Below are positions 25,943-35,739 of a stretch of 64,000 nucleotides of DNA, piece after piece; the stretch's first letter is position 1; every line of letters begins with the position of its first letter. The position numbers and the translations under genes are program-made. The notes below the pieces were generated by a model, which saw only the letters and a list, made by a program, of their open reading frames with translations, was not told where the DNA came from and searched no databases. Origin of the DNA: Berryella wangjianweii. GTDB lineage: Bacteria > Actinomycetota > Coriobacteriia > Coriobacteriales > Eggerthellaceae. Location of the stretch: the NCBI GenBank assembly GCA_013201155.1, contig CP053716.1, forward strand, positions 434,001-498,000, read 5' to 3'.

Positions 25943-28711
25943 CTACTCGGTGCGCTCGACCTCCTTCTTCACGTAACCCTCGATGGTGTCGCCCACCTTC
26001 AGGTCCTGGAAGCCGTTCACGCCCAGGCCGCACTCGTAGCCCGCACGCACTGACTTCACGTCGTCCTTGAAGCGGCGCATCGAGGCCAGCGTGCCCTCGA
26101 ACACCACCGTGCCGTCGCGCACGACGCGCACCAGGTCGTCGCGGCCCATCTCGCCCTCCACCAGGTAGCAGCCGGCGATCGTGCCCACCTTGGGCACCTT
26201 GAACAGGTCGCGGACCTCGGCGATGCCGGTGTCCTCCTCCACGATGTCGGGCGACAGCAGGCCCACCCGCGCGGCGTTGATCTCTTCCAGCGCCTCGTAG
26301 ATCACGCGGTACAGGCGGATGTCCACCTTCTCCTTCTCGGCCTGCTGCTTGGCCTTGCCCATGGGGCGCACGTTGAAGCCGATGATGATGGCGCTCGACG
26401 CCGCGGCCAGGGTGACGTCGGTCTCGGTGATGCCGCCCACGGCCGAGTGCACGATGTTGATGCGCACCTCGGACTGGTCCATCTTCTCGAAGGCGCCGCG
26501 CAGGGCCTCGATCGAACCCTGGACATCGGCCTTCACGATGAGGTTCAGATCGGCGATCTTGCCCTCCTCGATGCGCCCGAACAGGTCGGTCAGCGAGGTA
26601 TGGGTCTTGGCGTCCTGAGCCGTCAGACGCTCGCGCAGCGCGCGCTCCTCGGCCAGGCGGCGGGCATCGCGCTCGTCCTCGAACACGCGGAACTCGTCAC
26701 CGGCAACCGGCACGCTGCTCAGGCCCAGCACCTCGGCCGGGCTGGCCGGGATCGCCGAGTCGATATGGGCGCCGTGCGGGTCGATCAGGGCGCGGACACG
26801 GCCGTACGAGGTGCCGGCCACCAGCACGTCGCCGGGCTTCAGGGTGCCGCGCTGCACCAGCACCGTGGCAACCGGCCCGCGGCCCTTGTCGAGGTTGGCC
26901 TCGATCACGAAGCCCGACGCAAGGGCATCGGGGTTCGCACGCAGCTCAAGCACGTCGGCCTGAAGCAGGATCGTCTCCAGCAGGTCGTCAATGTGCAGGC
27001 GCTTCTTGGCCGACACCTCCACGAACATGTTCGCGCCGCCCCACTCCTCGGGAACCACCTCGTAGGTGGTCAGCTCCTGGCGCACGCGATCGGCGTTGGC
27101 GCCCGGCTTGTCGATCTTGTTCACGGCCACCACGATGGGCACGTTGGCGGCGCGGGCGTGGTTGATCGCCTCGATGGTCTGGGGCATCACGCCGTCATCA
27201 GCCGCCACCACCAGCACGATGATGTCGGTGACCTGGGCGCCGCGGGCGCGCATGGCCGTGAACGCCTCGTGACCCGGGGTGTCGATGAAGGTGATCTTCC
27301 GCGAGCCCACGGTAACCACCGACGCGCCGATGTGCTGGGTGATGCCGCCCGCCTCGCCGGCGGCCACGCCGGTGTCGCGAATGGCATCCAGCAGCGACGT
27401 CTTGCCGTGGTCAACGTGGCCCATGACGGTAACCACGGGCGGGCGCGGCTTCAGCTCGTCGTCGGAGTCGTGGTACACCACCGTGAACTCCTCCTCGGGC
27501 GACACCACGCGCACCTTGCGACCCATGTCATCGGCCACCAGCTCGATCAGCTCGTCGTTCATCGACTGCGTCAGCGTGAGCACGTTGCCCAGCATGAACA
27601 GGCGCTTGATCACCTCGTTGGGACCCACGGCAAGCAGCTCGGCGAACTTCTGCACCGTCGCGCCCTGGGGCACCTCCACCACCGAGTCGTCCAACAGCAG
27701 GCTGGGGTCGATGCCCTTCTGGATGGCCTCGGCCTCAAGACGCTCGCGCTGCTGCGCCTGGCGCTTCTCCTTGCGCTTGCGGCGGCGGCCCTCGCCCTCA
27801 TGGGTGTTGGCGGCGGCCACGGCGGCGCGGGCGTCGGCCAGCACCTTGTCGCGCTGGAGCTCCTCCACCTGCACGGCCATGCGCGCGTAGCGATCGTCCT
27901 CGCCGCCGCGCTCAAGCTCGGGCACGACCTGGTCGCCGCGGCGACGCTTGCCCGACGCGGCGGCCGGCGACGCCGCACGGCGGCCGGCGCCGGCGGGCTT
28001 GGAGGCGCCGCCCTGCTCGGAGATGCGCTTCTTCTCGGCCTCGATCTGCGACAGCAGCGACTCGAAGCGGTTGCCGCCCCCCGCCGGGGCCCGACCGGCG
28101 GTCGGTGCAGGCGCGGCTACGGGCGCGGGACGCTCGGCGGCAGCCGGGCGCGCGCTCTTCTTCCCGCCGCTGCGCTCGCGCAACGCGGCCTCGACCGCCT
28201 GCTTCTTCGCCACGGCCTGGGCGGCGGCGGCGGCGCGGGCGCGGGCGCGGTCCTCCTCGGCCTTGCGACGGGCGCGCTCGGCCGCATCGGCGATCTGAGC
28301 CTCAAGGCCCGAGAACGGCGATGACGGCGTCGGCGGGGTCTTGGCGGCGGCGCGCTCGTCCGCGGTGCCGGCGGCAGACGCCGCCGATGCGGGCGCGGCG
28401 CGGCGCGCGCGCTCGGCCTCGCGGGCCGCGCGCTCCTTCTCCACCGCCTCGCGACGGGCACGCTCCTCCTCGGCCTGGCGCTTCTGCTCCTCGGCCTCCT
28501 TCTCGGTCACGACGACCGTCTTCTGCTCGCCGTTCTCCACCACTTCCTTCACCACGGGCTCAAGCGCCTCGCGGATCTGCCTCACCTGATCCTCGGTCAG
28601 CACGGACGCATGGCTCTTCGCGGGAATTCCCATCTCGCGAACGCGCCCGAGCATGTCCTTGGAAGAGAGGCCGAACTCGCGGCCCAGCTCCTGTACGCGC
28701 ATGCCTGCCAT
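25943..28711 (-). CDS. infB: Translation initiation factor IF-2
   Basis: IF-2 is the GTPase that brings fMet-tRNA to the 30S subunit. The 922-residue protein has an IF2-N domain at about 4-55. A long Ala/Arg/Glu coiled-coil and low-complexity linker runs to about 320, with a second IF2-N-like domain at about 335-390. The G domain has GHVDHGKTS at 431-438, DTPGHEAF and NKIDKPG, followed by domains II-IV. ATG 28711 has AAAGGAG before it; an internal ATG three codons later is possible. The linker is rich in Ala, as in other high-GC actinobacteria. Confidence 0.95.
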   Translation of the reverse strand: MAGMRVQELGREFGLSSKDMLGRVREMGIPAKSHASVLTEDQVRQIREALEPVVKEVVENGEQKTVVVTEKEAEEQKRQAEEERARREAVEKERAAREAERARRAAPASAASAAGTADERAAAKTPPTPSSPFSGLEAQIADAAERARRKAEEDRARARAAAAAQAVAKKQAVEAALRERSGGKKSARPAAAERPAPVAAPAPTAGRAPAGGGNRFESLLSQIEAEKKRISEQGGASKPAGAGRRAASPAAASGKRRRGDQVVPELERGGEDDRYARMAVQVEELQRDKVLADARAAVAAANTHEGEGRRRKRKEKRQAQQRERLEAEAIQKGIDPSLLLDDSVVEVPQGATVQKFAELLAVGPNEVIKRLFMLGNVLTLTQSMNDELIELVADDMGRKVRVVSPEEEFTVVYHDSDDELKPRPPVVTVMGHVDHGKTSLLDAIRDTGVAAGEAGGITQHIGASVVTVGSRKITFIDTPGHEAFTAMRARGAQVTDIIVLVVAADDGVMPQTIEAINHARAANVPIVVAVNKIDKPGANADRVRQELTTYEVVPEEWGGANMFVEVSAKKRLHIDDLLETILLQADVLELRANPDALASGFVIEANLDKGRGPVATVLVQRGTLKPGDVLVAGTSYGRVRALIDPHGAHIDSAIPASPAEVLGLSSVPVAGDEFRVFEDERDARRLAEERALRERLTAQDAKTHTSLTDLFGRIEEGKIADLNLIVKADVQGSIEALRGAFEKMDQSEVRINIVHSAVGGITETDVTLAAASSAIIIGFNVRPMGKAKQQAEKEKVDIRLYRVIYEALEEINAARVGLLSPDIVEEDTGIAEVRDLFKVPKVGTIAGCYLVEGEMGRDDLVRVVRDGTVVFEGTLASMRRFKDDVKSVRAGYECGLGVNGFQDLKVGDTIEGYVKKEVERTE

Positions 28712-28722
28712 ATACCACTCCT

Positions 28723-29013
28723 TTACGCTTCAGCCGCGGCGAAGGCTCGTGTCACTTCGCTCACCAGGCCGTCCAGCTGATCACTATCTATGTTCGTCTT
28801 CAGGGCGCGCTGCAGCCTTGCCGTCTTCAGCGCGCGCTCGAAGCAGGTCGCCGAGCACACGTAGGCTCCGCGTCCGGGCTTGCGGCCCGTCGGGTCCGCC
28901 TCCACCGCGCCTGCGGGCGTGCGCACGATCCGCAGAAGCGCGCGCTTCTCGGACGTGGCGGAGCACCCGATGCAGGTTCTGACGCGCTTGCGCGTCGCGA
29001 TGGGGTCGGTCAT
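28723..29013 (-). CDS. rnpM: YlxR/RnpM family RNA-binding protein
   Basis: A 96-residue protein of the YlxR family, recently shown in Bacillus to bind and modulate RNase P RNA. The family features are RTCIGCSATSEKRALLRIVR near the N-terminus, DPTGRKPGRGAYVCSATCFERALK, and four cysteines in two CxxC-like pairs. It lies three bases after nusA and 11 bases before infB, its standard position. The function in this organism is inferred from the family. Confidence 0.9.
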   Translation of the reverse strand: MTDPIATRKRVRTCIGCSATSEKRALLRIVRTPAGAVEADPTGRKPGRGAYVCSATCFERALKTARLQRALKTNIDSDQLDGLVSEVTRAFAAAEA

Positions 29014-29016
29014 GGC

Positions 29017-30216
29017 CTACTCCTCGTCGGCATGGATGCCGCAGAAGCGGCTGCCGGGGCGGGCATGGTTGCGACACGGCACGCCCTCGTCGCTGACATG
29101 GGCGCAGAACTCGGGCTCGGCCTCGTCCTCGGCGTCGATCAGAAGGTCGTCGCCGGCCAGAGACTCGGCCTTGAACGAGGCCGACTTGATGTCGATGTGC
29201 CAACCGGTGAGGCGGGCGGCGAGACGGGCGTTCTGACCCTCCTTGCCGATCGCCAGCGACAGCTGGTCATCGGGCACCGTGACGGTGGCGTACTGGCGCT
29301 CGGAGTCAACCGACACCGAGGTCACGCGCGCCGGCGAAAGCGCCTGGGCCACGTACTTGGCCGGGTCGTCGCTCCACTGGATCACGTCCACGCGCTCGTT
29401 GTGGAGCTCCTCCACCACCATGCGCACACGGCTGCCCTTCGGTCCCACGCAGGCGCCCACCGGGTCGAGGTTGCTCTCGCGCGAGTGCACGGCCACCTTC
29501 GAGCGCACGCCGGGCTCGCGGGCGATCGACTTCACCTCCACCAGGCCGTCGTAGATCTCGGGAACCTCGATCTCGAACAGGCGGCGGATGAGGTCGGGAT
29601 GCGTGCGGCTGACCACGATCGAGGGGCGCGTCTGGTCGCCGCGCATGCGAGGCGCGGGCGAAGAGGGGTCGCGCACATCGATGATCAGCACCTTCAGACG
29701 CTGGTTGTGACGGTAGTGCTCGCCCTTGGGACGCTCGTTGCGCTCGTCGGGCGTGCGCTCAAGGTCGAAGTGCGGCAGCTCGGCCTCGATGCCGTCGCGG
29801 ATCTTGATGATGGTGAAGTCGGGCGTGCCCTGCAGCACCGTACCCGTGACCAGGTCACCCACGCGATGCGAGAACTCCTGGTAGATGGACTGCCTGCCGG
29901 CGTCGCGCACGATCGAGGCGATCACGCTCTTGGCGTTCTGAGCGGCGATGCGGCTGACGTCGGCCGGAGTGACGTCGCGCTCCTCGTACTCGGGGTACAC
30001 GCCCTCCTCGTCCGGCTCGCCCTTGCCGACCAGCTCGTACACGTAAATGCGACCCGAGTGGCGGTCGATCGTCACGCGGGCGTCCCACTCGAGGTCGAGG
30101 ATGTTCTGGTAGCTGCGCGCCAGCGACTCCTCAAGCCGCTCGATCAGATAGAACTCGTCGATCTTGCGCTCGTGAGCCAACGCCTGCAGGGCCTCGATCA
30201 ATTCAGAAGATGCCAC
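29017..30216 (-). CDS. nusA: Transcription termination/antitermination factor NusA with Cys/His-rich tail
   Basis: NusA binds RNA polymerase and nascent RNA and modulates pausing and termination. The 399-residue protein has the N-terminal RNAP-binding domain (1-125), an S1 domain (about 130-200) and two KH domains (about 225-345, with VGACVGPKGSRVRMV and LAIGKEGQNARLAARL). It lacks the acidic C-terminal repeats of the E. coli protein. The last 30 residues form a regular CxH-x7-CxxH-x7-CxxH array (C371, H373, C381, H384, C392, H395). This looks like a small zinc site and is not part of the standard NusA core. Confidence 0.95.
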   Translation of the reverse strand: MASSELIEALQALAHERKIDEFYLIERLEESLARSYQNILDLEWDARVTIDRHSGRIYVYELVGKGEPDEEGVYPEYEERDVTPADVSRIAAQNAKSVIASIVRDAGRQSIYQEFSHRVGDLVTGTVLQGTPDFTIIKIRDGIEAELPHFDLERTPDERNERPKGEHYRHNQRLKVLIIDVRDPSSPAPRMRGDQTRPSIVVSRTHPDLIRRLFEIEVPEIYDGLVEVKSIAREPGVRSKVAVHSRESNLDPVGACVGPKGSRVRMVVEELHNERVDVIQWSDDPAKYVAQALSPARVTSVSVDSERQYATVTVPDDQLSLAIGKEGQNARLAARLTGWHIDIKSASFKAESLAGDDLLIDAEDEAEPEFCAHVSDEGVPCRNHARPGSRFCGIHADEE

Positions 30217-30228
30217 GATGTTTCCTTT

Positions 30229-30699
30229 CTATGAACTGAAATCGATTTCGCCCTTGAGGTGGGCGCGTTTCATGAGCGAGTAGGAGACGGACACGGGCGT
30301 GCCGTCGCAGTCGAGCCTGACGCCCTCGTCGTCGGCGTGCGCGATCAGGCCCGTGAAGGACGAGCGCCCCTCGATGGGCGCGGTGGTGCGCACCACCGCG
30401 CGCAGCCCCTGATGCTGCCTGAAGTGCTCGGGCGTGCGCAGCGGGCGGTCGATGCCCGGCGACGACACCTCCAGCATGTAGGCGCCGGGAAACGGGTCCA
30501 GCTCATCCATGATCTGGTTCACCCAGGCCTGGGCGCTCGACAGCTCGTCGAAGCTCACCCCGCCCTCGGTGTCGATGAACACGCGGATGGTAGGCGACTT
30601 GCGCGCGCCCACCACCTCGACGGTGACGATCTGCACGCCCTCCTGCGCCGCACGCGGCTCAAGGGCAGCGAGCAGCTGCTGTTCCTTGGCGCTGAGCAT
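30229..30699 (-). CDS. rimP: Ribosome maturation factor RimP
   Basis: A 156-residue factor for 30S assembly. It has the N-terminal alpha/beta domain (VQIVTVEVVGARKSPTIRVFID) with the diagnostic YMLEVSSPGIDRPLRTPEHF stretch near residue 80, then an SH3-like C-terminal domain. ATG 30699 follows AAGGAGGG at ideal spacing; the longer frame has no support. It is the first gene of the rimP-nusA-rnpM-infB operon, 12 bases from nusA. A terminator-like hairpin and a candidate promoter precede it. Confidence 0.95.
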   Translation of the reverse strand: MLSAKEQQLLAALEPRAAQEGVQIVTVEVVGARKSPTIRVFIDTEGGVSFDELSSAQAWVNQIMDELDPFPGAYMLEVSSPGIDRPLRTPEHFRQHQGLRAVVRTTAPIEGRSSFTGLIAHADDEGVRLDCDGTPVSVSYSLMKRAHLKGEIDFSS

Positions 30700-30766
30700 G
30701 TTCGCCCTCCTTCGGGTTCCTGCGGTCCATCGTCGCGCGCTGCATGTGCGCGAAGCGACCCCCATA

Positions 30767-30800
30767 CAAAAAGAAAGCGGGACATGCCCACTTTCTTCAG
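30767..30800 (-). terminator. Terminator-type hairpin in the rimP-nusA leader with overlapping alternative stem
   Basis: On the minus strand AGAAAGTGGG-catgt-CCCGCTTTCT forms a 10-bp stem (one G-U) followed by TTTTTG, about 70 bases before rimP. Just upstream, ACTTTC (about 30803-30810) can pair with GAAAGT of the terminator's own 5' arm, giving a mutually exclusive stem. This is the layout of an attenuator controlling a NusA-encoding operon. The pairing was done by eye. Confidence 0.7.
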
Positions 30801-30853
30801 ACGATGAAAGTTTTATCCAGCTTCGCGAATGCAAGATCGGCACGCGCCCTATC

Positions 30854-30859
30854 TTTATA
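30854..30859 (-). promoter_or_regulatory. Candidate -10 box (TATAAA) of the rimP-nusA operon
   Basis: TATAAA on the minus strand lies in a short AT-rich patch about 50 bases upstream of the leader hairpin. It would give a leader of roughly 145 bases. No convincing -35 element is seen 16-18 bases further upstream. The remaining 240 bases to fixX are noncoding. Confidence 0.4.
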
Positions 30860-31107
30860 GCACGATCGCCGCGCGGAAGCCAGGAACGTTTCGCATCTCG
30901 GCAATAAAATACGCACGGCGAAGCGACGCTGCGGATTCAGCGTCCGCGCAGCGGAACCCGAGCCGCGGCCTGCGACGAGCGCGAAGCGCCGCGTCGGGCC
31001 CGAACCCGGGTCGCCCGCTGCGGCCCCGCCTGGGCGGCGGGCCGCACGCGCGAAGTCGCACGACCCGCCGGACAGCGCGATCGGGGCCGTCGCCTGCCCG
31101 CCCGCGC

Positions 31108-31395
31108 CTAGCCGTGACGGTACTCCACGCCCATGGTGGGGCCGGGGTTTCGCCACTCCCGCACGATGGTGTCCTCGCAGGCGATGCGGCAGGTGCCGCA
31201 CTCCAGGCATCCCGCGTAGTCGAACAGGGCCTCCCCCGCCTCGCCCACGCGGTACAGGGCTGCGGGGCACAGGCGCACCAGCTTCATGAACTCGTCGGCG
31301 TCGGGGTCGTCCACCAGCACGATGTGGGCGCTCTCCTCATCTACCTCGTACTTGTTCGGAGCGATCAGCTCGTCTACGTTCACGTCGATCCTCAC
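31108..31395 (-). CDS. fixX: FixX-type ferredoxin-like protein
   Basis: A 95-residue iron-sulphur protein that works with FixC in passing electrons from FixAB to quinone or to the partner reductase. It has the FixX pattern KLVRLCPAALY and a CLECGTCRIAC cluster motif near residue 65. The length equals that of E. coli FixX. The start is GTG 31395, which overlaps the fixC stop as GTGA. It is the last gene of the fixABCX operon. A single cluster, probably [4Fe-4S], is expected from the cysteines. Confidence 0.9.
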   Translation of the reverse strand: MRIDVNVDELIAPNKYEVDEESAHIVLVDDPDADEFMKLVRLCPAALYRVGEAGEALFDYAGCLECGTCRIACEDTIVREWRNPGPTMGVEYRHG

Positions 31396-32693
31396 AGCGA
31401 CTTCAGCGCTCCTCTCATCTCTCGGCCAAGCCGCAGCAGCCCGCGCTTCCTGAATATGGGCATCATGCGGCGCATCAGGCGCTCCTGCGGCGTGCCATCC
31501 ACCACGAACAGGGCGTTCATAGCCTCCCTTGCCATCGTGGGGTAGTCGGAGAACAGCGTGTCCCACCCCTCCATGGTAGCCGGCCAGTTGCTGAAGGTGC
31601 GCAGGTCGCGCATGACGAACGACGCTTCCATGCGCGCGCGGTAGCCTGCCAGCCCCGCCTTCGACGTGTCACCGCGCCCGATCGCCTCGACCACCGCCTC
31701 GGCGGCCATGCGGCCGCTGGCAACGGCGAAGTCCATGCCGCGCACCTGGTATCCCATGTTCATGCACAGGCCCGCCGCCTCGCCGACCACCACGCAGCCG
31801 TCGAACGTCATCTCGGGAACCATGCCCAGACCGCCCTCCGGAACCATGTGGCCCGAGTGCTCCACCACGGTGGTGCCGCGCACGATCGGCGCCACGGCGG
31901 GATGGCGCTTGAAGTCCTCCAGCATCTGGTACACCGGCGTGTCGTTGGACGCATCTCCCGCCTTGGAGATGGTGGTCACCAGGCCCAGCGAGATGGAGTC
32001 GCGGTTCGTGTACAGAAAGCCCCCGCCCACGCAGCCATGGGTGCAGTCGCCCACGAACAGCATCGAAGCGCCCTCGCCCTCGGGCAGCAGGAAACGGTCC
32101 TCGATCTGGCCCGAGGAAAGCTCCAGCACCTGCTTGATGCCCACGGCCATCTGATGAGGCTTGGGACGAGGGTTTCCCAGGCACCGCTCCGACAGCAGCG
32201 GGTTGGCGCCCTCGGAGAGGATGACGGCCTGGGCCGTGATCTGGTCCTCGCCCGCGCGCACGCCCACCACGCGGCCCGCGTCGTCACGCACCAGCTCCTC
32301 CACGGCGATGCCGTATATGGCCTCGGCACCCGCTTCCTCGGCCTTCGCGGCAAGCCACTGGTCGAAGGGCGCGCGCAGCACCGCGTACGAATCGGCCCCC
32401 TCACGCGCCAGCTCGGCGCTGGTGAAGTCGAAGGCGAAGCTGGACTCGGCGTCCATCAGCGCCAAGCGCTCGTGCGTGATTCTGCGCTCAAGCGGCGCCT
32501 CGCTCTCGAAGCCGGGGAACACCTCCCTCAGCGCGTGCGCGTAGATGCGCCCTCCCGTCATGTTCTTGGCGCCGGCGAAGTTGCCGCGCTCGATCATCAG
32601 CACGCTCATGCCCGCCGATGCGGCCACGTACGCCGCGGTTGCTCCGGCGCAGCCCGCGCCCACGACGATCACGTCGAAATCGGATTCCGACAT
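31392..32693 (-). CDS. fixC: FixC electron-transfer flavoprotein:quinone oxidoreductase-like protein
   Basis: A 433-residue FAD protein of the GG-reductase/ETF-QO group. The N-terminal dinucleotide fold has DVIVVGAGCAGATAAYVAA, with GRIYAHAL further on. The VGDCTHGCVGGG and VVGEAAGLCMNMGYQVRGMDFA stretches match FixC proteins. It is 88 bases downstream of fixB. In E. coli the FixABCX complex is thought to supply electrons for crotonobetainyl-CoA reduction, and the same role is likely here because caiA and caiB homologues are close by. Confidence 0.92.
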   Translation of the reverse strand: MSESDFDVIVVGAGCAGATAAYVAASAGMSVLMIERGNFAGAKNMTGGRIYAHALREVFPGFESEAPLERRITHERLALMDAESSFAFDFTSAELAREGADSYAVLRAPFDQWLAAKAEEAGAEAIYGIAVEELVRDDAGRVVGVRAGEDQITAQAVILSEGANPLLSERCLGNPRPKPHQMAVGIKQVLELSSGQIEDRFLLPEGEGASMLFVGDCTHGCVGGGFLYTNRDSISLGLVTTISKAGDASNDTPVYQMLEDFKRHPAVAPIVRGTTVVEHSGHMVPEGGLGMVPEMTFDGCVVVGEAAGLCMNMGYQVRGMDFAVASGRMAAEAVVEAIGRGDTSKAGLAGYRARMEASFVMRDLRTFSNWPATMEGWDTLFSDYPTMAREAMNALFVVDGTPQERLMRRMMPIFRKRGLLRLGREMRGALKSL

Positions 32694-32781
32694 CGCCCCT
32701 CCTCTCTCTTGCGTATTGCGTGTCCGGCGAACGCGCGGACCGCACGGGCGGCACGTCGCGCGCCGCCCGCCTGCCTTCGGA

Positions 32782-33672
32782 CTACAGCGCCGCCGCCACC
32801 GCGGGAAGCACGTCTGCCAGGTCGCCCACCAGCCCGTAGTCGCACTGCTTGAAGATCGGCGCGTTCTTGTCGCGGTTGATCGCGAACACGGCGCCTGCGC
32901 GGTTGCAGCCCACCATATGCTGCATCTGACCCGAGATGCCGCAGGCCACGTATACCTTCGGCGTCAGCATGAGGCCCGACACGCCGATGTACGTCTCGCT
33001 GGGAAGCCAGCCGACCCCTTCGGTAAGCGGACGCGAGCACCCCAGGCCGGCGCCGATGCGCTCGCAGAGCGCGCGAGCCAGGTCAAGCTGGCCCTCCTCG
33101 GTGAATCCGCGACCCGCGGCCACCACCGCGTCGGCACGGCCCAGATCGGCGCCTGTGCGCTCGAGGGCGCGCGACGACACCAGCCGCACGGGACGCTCTG
33201 GCTCGACCCAGCTCAGCTCCTCGACCGTTGCCGCAGGCCCCGCTGCCTCCCCTGCGTCGCCGAAGGCCCCGGCGGCCACCGTGTACACCGCCAGCGGGCC
33301 CTCGACCCGACGCACGCGCTCGGCCGCGCCGCCGAAGTACAGGCTGCGGGCGCCCTGCTCCTCGAATGAGGTCACATCGGTGATCGCCGCCGTGCCCGCG
33401 TGAGCGGCCAAACGCCCCGCCACCGTGCGCAGGCACCGCGTGGGCTCCACCAGCACCGCGCCGAATCCCTCGGCGTCAAGCAGGCCGACCAGCGTGGCGG
33501 CGCAGTCCTCGCGCACGCGGCCCTCGGGAACCCCCAGCGCCAGCGCGCGGTCGCCCGGATAGCCCGCCGCATCGCCGAACGCAACGCACGTCACCTCGTC
33601 GGCCAGGGTCCGCGCGCCTGCCACCAGCTCGCGCGCGGCTTCCAAATGCTCAGCTACAACCAATGCCTTCAT
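32782..33672 (-). CDS. fixB: FixB, electron-transfer flavoprotein alpha-type subunit
   Basis: A 296-residue ETF alpha-family protein. The N-terminal domain begins MKALVVAEH. The C-terminal FAD-binding domain has VSSRALERTGADLGRADAVVAAGRG, then SRPLTEGVGWLPSETYIGVSGLMLTPKVYVACGISG and the final AINRDKNAPIFKQCDYGLVGD, as expected for FixB. ATG 33672 is the start matching the family N-terminus; a TTG 18 bases upstream is not supported. The gap to fixA is 33 bases. Confidence 0.92.
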   Translation of the reverse strand: MKALVVAEHLEAARELVAGARTLADEVTCVAFGDAAGYPGDRALALGVPEGRVREDCAATLVGLLDAEGFGAVLVEPTRCLRTVAGRLAAHAGTAAITDVTSFEEQGARSLYFGGAAERVRRVEGPLAVYTVAAGAFGDAGEAAGPAATVEELSWVEPERPVRLVSSRALERTGADLGRADAVVAAGRGFTEEGQLDLARALCERIGAGLGCSRPLTEGVGWLPSETYIGVSGLMLTPKVYVACGISGQMQHMVGCNRAGAVFAINRDKNAPIFKQCDYGLVGDLADVLPAVAAAL

Positions 33673-33705
33673 ACGATCATGCCTTTCCATGGAATGCGAA
33701 CGGGT

Positions 33706-34464
33706 CTACAGGGCGGCGCGCAGGGCCTGGGCGAAGCGCTCCACGGCGCCCTCGTCGCCGGCGTCCGCCACCTCGCAGCGGCGCTCGGCCTGCTCGGGCG
33801 CCTCGCACGATGCCGTGACCAGCGCAGCGGCGGGAACCTCGCCTGCCGGGGATGCGCTCATGGGGCGCTTGCCCGCAGCCAGGATGTCCTTCATGCCGGG
33901 AATGCGCGGCTCGGCGATGTCGGGCAGCACCGCCACCACTGCGGGCAGGGGCACCTCCACCGTCTCGACGCGATCCTCGAGCACGCGCTCCACCACCACC
34001 GACGCACCCTGGGGCTCGATGGACACCACGCCGCCGATCGAGGGGACGCCCAGCTCGCACCCAAGATGCACGTCCACCTGCTGAGCGTAGTCGTCAGCCG
34101 AGCCGCCGCCGCACAGCACCAGGTCGAACGAGCCCCGAGCACGCACGGCCTCGGCCAGCACGCAGGCGGTCGCCCGGGCGTCCATGCCCTCGCAGCGCTC
34201 GTCCACCACCATCGTCAGCTCGTCCACGCCGCGAGCCAGCACGTTCTTCTTCAGCTTGCCGTCGTCGATCGACAGCGGGCCGGCCGAAAGGCCCGTCACG
34301 CGCGAATCACCGGCCTGGGCGGCCAGCTGCGCCGCCGCCTCGATGGCGTTGAGGTCGTAGGCCGACACGACCTTCTTGGCCTTCGACAGATCAAGCGACC
34401 CATCAGGGGCCACCTGGATGTCCTGATCGTCGGGAACGACCTTGAACGCAACGATGATGTCCAT
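33706..34464 (-). CDS. fixA: FixA, electron-transfer flavoprotein beta-type subunit
   Basis: A 252-residue ETF beta-family protein that pairs with FixB. It starts MDIIVAFKVVPDDQDI and contains SAYDLNAIEAAAQLA, the DLVLCGGGSADDYAQQVDVHLGCELGVP block of the family, and PRIPGMKDILAAGKRP near the C-terminus. It is the first gene of fixABCX and is divergent from caiD across 489 bases. The cluster order fixA-fixB-fixC-fixX is the same as in E. coli. Confidence 0.92.
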   Translation of the reverse strand: MDIIVAFKVVPDDQDIQVAPDGSLDLSKAKKVVSAYDLNAIEAAAQLAAQAGDSRVTGLSAGPLSIDDGKLKKNVLARGVDELTMVVDERCEGMDARATACVLAEAVRARGSFDLVLCGGGSADDYAQQVDVHLGCELGVPSIGGVVSIEPQGASVVVERVLEDRVETVEVPLPAVVAVLPDIAEPRIPGMKDILAAGKRPMSASPAGEVPAAALVTASCEAPEQAERRCEVADAGDEGAVERFAQALRAAL

Positions 34465-34953
34465 GCTCTGCGCCTTCCTTTCCTTGCAGAATCGAGCTGC
34501 CCGCGCACGACACTGCCCTGAGGGCGCGCGACGCGTCGGCCGTGCCGGGCGGAAACGAGCCCAGTGTGGGCGGACGCACGGGGAAGGGCATCGCATGATG
34601 GTCGTGAACCCCCCGATACTCAGAAACAGGGGATGCCCGACGCGCAGGGCGCGTGAGCCGCGGCGGGGCAGGCCGAAGGGCGCGCAGTGACGCGCCCGCG
34701 GCCGACCCGCAGCGCACGACGTCAGGCGCGCCGTGAGGCATCAAGCGCGTTCTCGCAGGTCGATCGTGCGACTACTGGATTTCTTGCGATGCCGCGCGGA
34801 CCGCGCGAACCCGATTACTCCCCCCCTTGCGATGCGGGCGCCCCCCGTGCGGCATACGATCGAGTCGGCCTCGCCGGCAAGGTGCGGGGCCCGGCCGGAA
34901 TCCCGGCGCGAGGCGTCCCCCATGAAGCGGGGACCTGCAGGCAAGGAGGGTAT
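34465..34953. promoter_or_regulatory. Divergent fixA/caiD control region with two TTGCGATG words
   Basis: No gene is supported in this 489-base GC-rich stretch. It contains TTTCTTGCGATG at 34780-34791 and CCTTGCGATG at 34825-34834, in direct orientation 43 bases apart (about four helical turns). The same TTTCTTGCGATG occurs at 44502-44513, in front of the island's LuxR and MFS genes. These are candidate operators for coordinate control of fixABCX and caiD. The caiD ribosome-binding site AAGGAGGG lies at the right end. Confidence 0.6.
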
Positions 34954-35739
34954 ATGAAGGACTACCTGGGTACCGACACGGTGGTGTCGCAGCTGCGCGA
35001 AGACGGGCTTCTGGTCATCCGCATCAATCGGCCCGAAGTGGCCAACGCGCTGAACGGCGCCACCTCGCGCGCCATGGAGGCCATCATGAACAGCGCGGAG
35101 ACCAACCCCGCGGTGCGGGCCATCGTGGTTACCGGAACCGGCAAGGTGTTCTGCGCGGGTGAGGACCTGTCCGAGCTCAGCGAGGGCGGCGAGTGCCAAA
35201 CCGTCACCGAGCACGGATTCGGCGGCCTAACCGCGCGCCTGTGCTCGAAGCCCGTGATCGCCGCCTGCAACGGCTCGGCGGCCGGCGGCGGCATGGAGAT
35301 CGCGCTGTCGTGCGACATGGTGGTTGCCGCCGAGAACGCCAAGTTCGGCTGCACCGAGGTGGGCCTGGGCATCATCGCCTCCACCGGCGGCATCGTGCGC
35401 CTGGCCCGCGACATCCCCCGCAAGCACTGCATGGAGCTGCTGCTGACCGGCAAGAAGATCAAGGCCCCCGAGGCCCTGGAGCTGGGTCTGATCAACTACG
35501 TGGTACCCGCCGACCAGGTGCTGGAGCGCGCCATCGAACTTGCCGAGGAGTGCCTGCGCAACGCGCCTCTGGCCCTGAAGTGGACGAAGTACCTGGTGCG
35601 CGCCGCCGACCAGATGGACGAGGGAGACGCCATGCGCTACTGCGACGCCGCCTACCGCTTCCTGGAGCGCACGGCCGACGGCATCGAGGGCCCCGCGGCC
35701 TTCGTGGAGAAGCGCCCGCCTGTGTGGCAGGGCCGCTAG
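34954..35739 (+). CDS. caiD: Crotonobetainyl-CoA hydratase-like enoyl-CoA hydratase
   Basis: A 261-residue crotonase-fold protein. CaiD interconverts L-carnitinyl-CoA and crotonobetainyl-CoA. The oxyanion-hole regions are CAGEDLSEL (about 68) and CNGSAAGGGMEIALSCD (about 105). The C-terminal GIEGPAAFVEKRPPVWQGR closely matches the corresponding end of E. coli CaiD as I know it. ATG 34954 follows AAGGAGGG. The gene stands alone on the plus strand, divergent from fixABCX. The exact substrate rests on the caiA/caiB/caiC neighbours. Confidence 0.85.
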   Translation: MKDYLGTDTVVSQLREDGLLVIRINRPEVANALNGATSRAMEAIMNSAETNPAVRAIVVTGTGKVFCAGEDLSELSEGGECQTVTEHGFGGLTARLCSKPVIAACNGSAAGGGMEIALSCDMVVAAENAKFGCTEVGLGIIASTGGIVRLARDIPRKHCMELLLTGKKIKAPEALELGLINYVVPADQVLERAIELAEECLRNAPLALKWTKYLVRAADQMDEGDAMRYCDAAYRFLERTADGIEGPAAFVEKRPPVWQGR

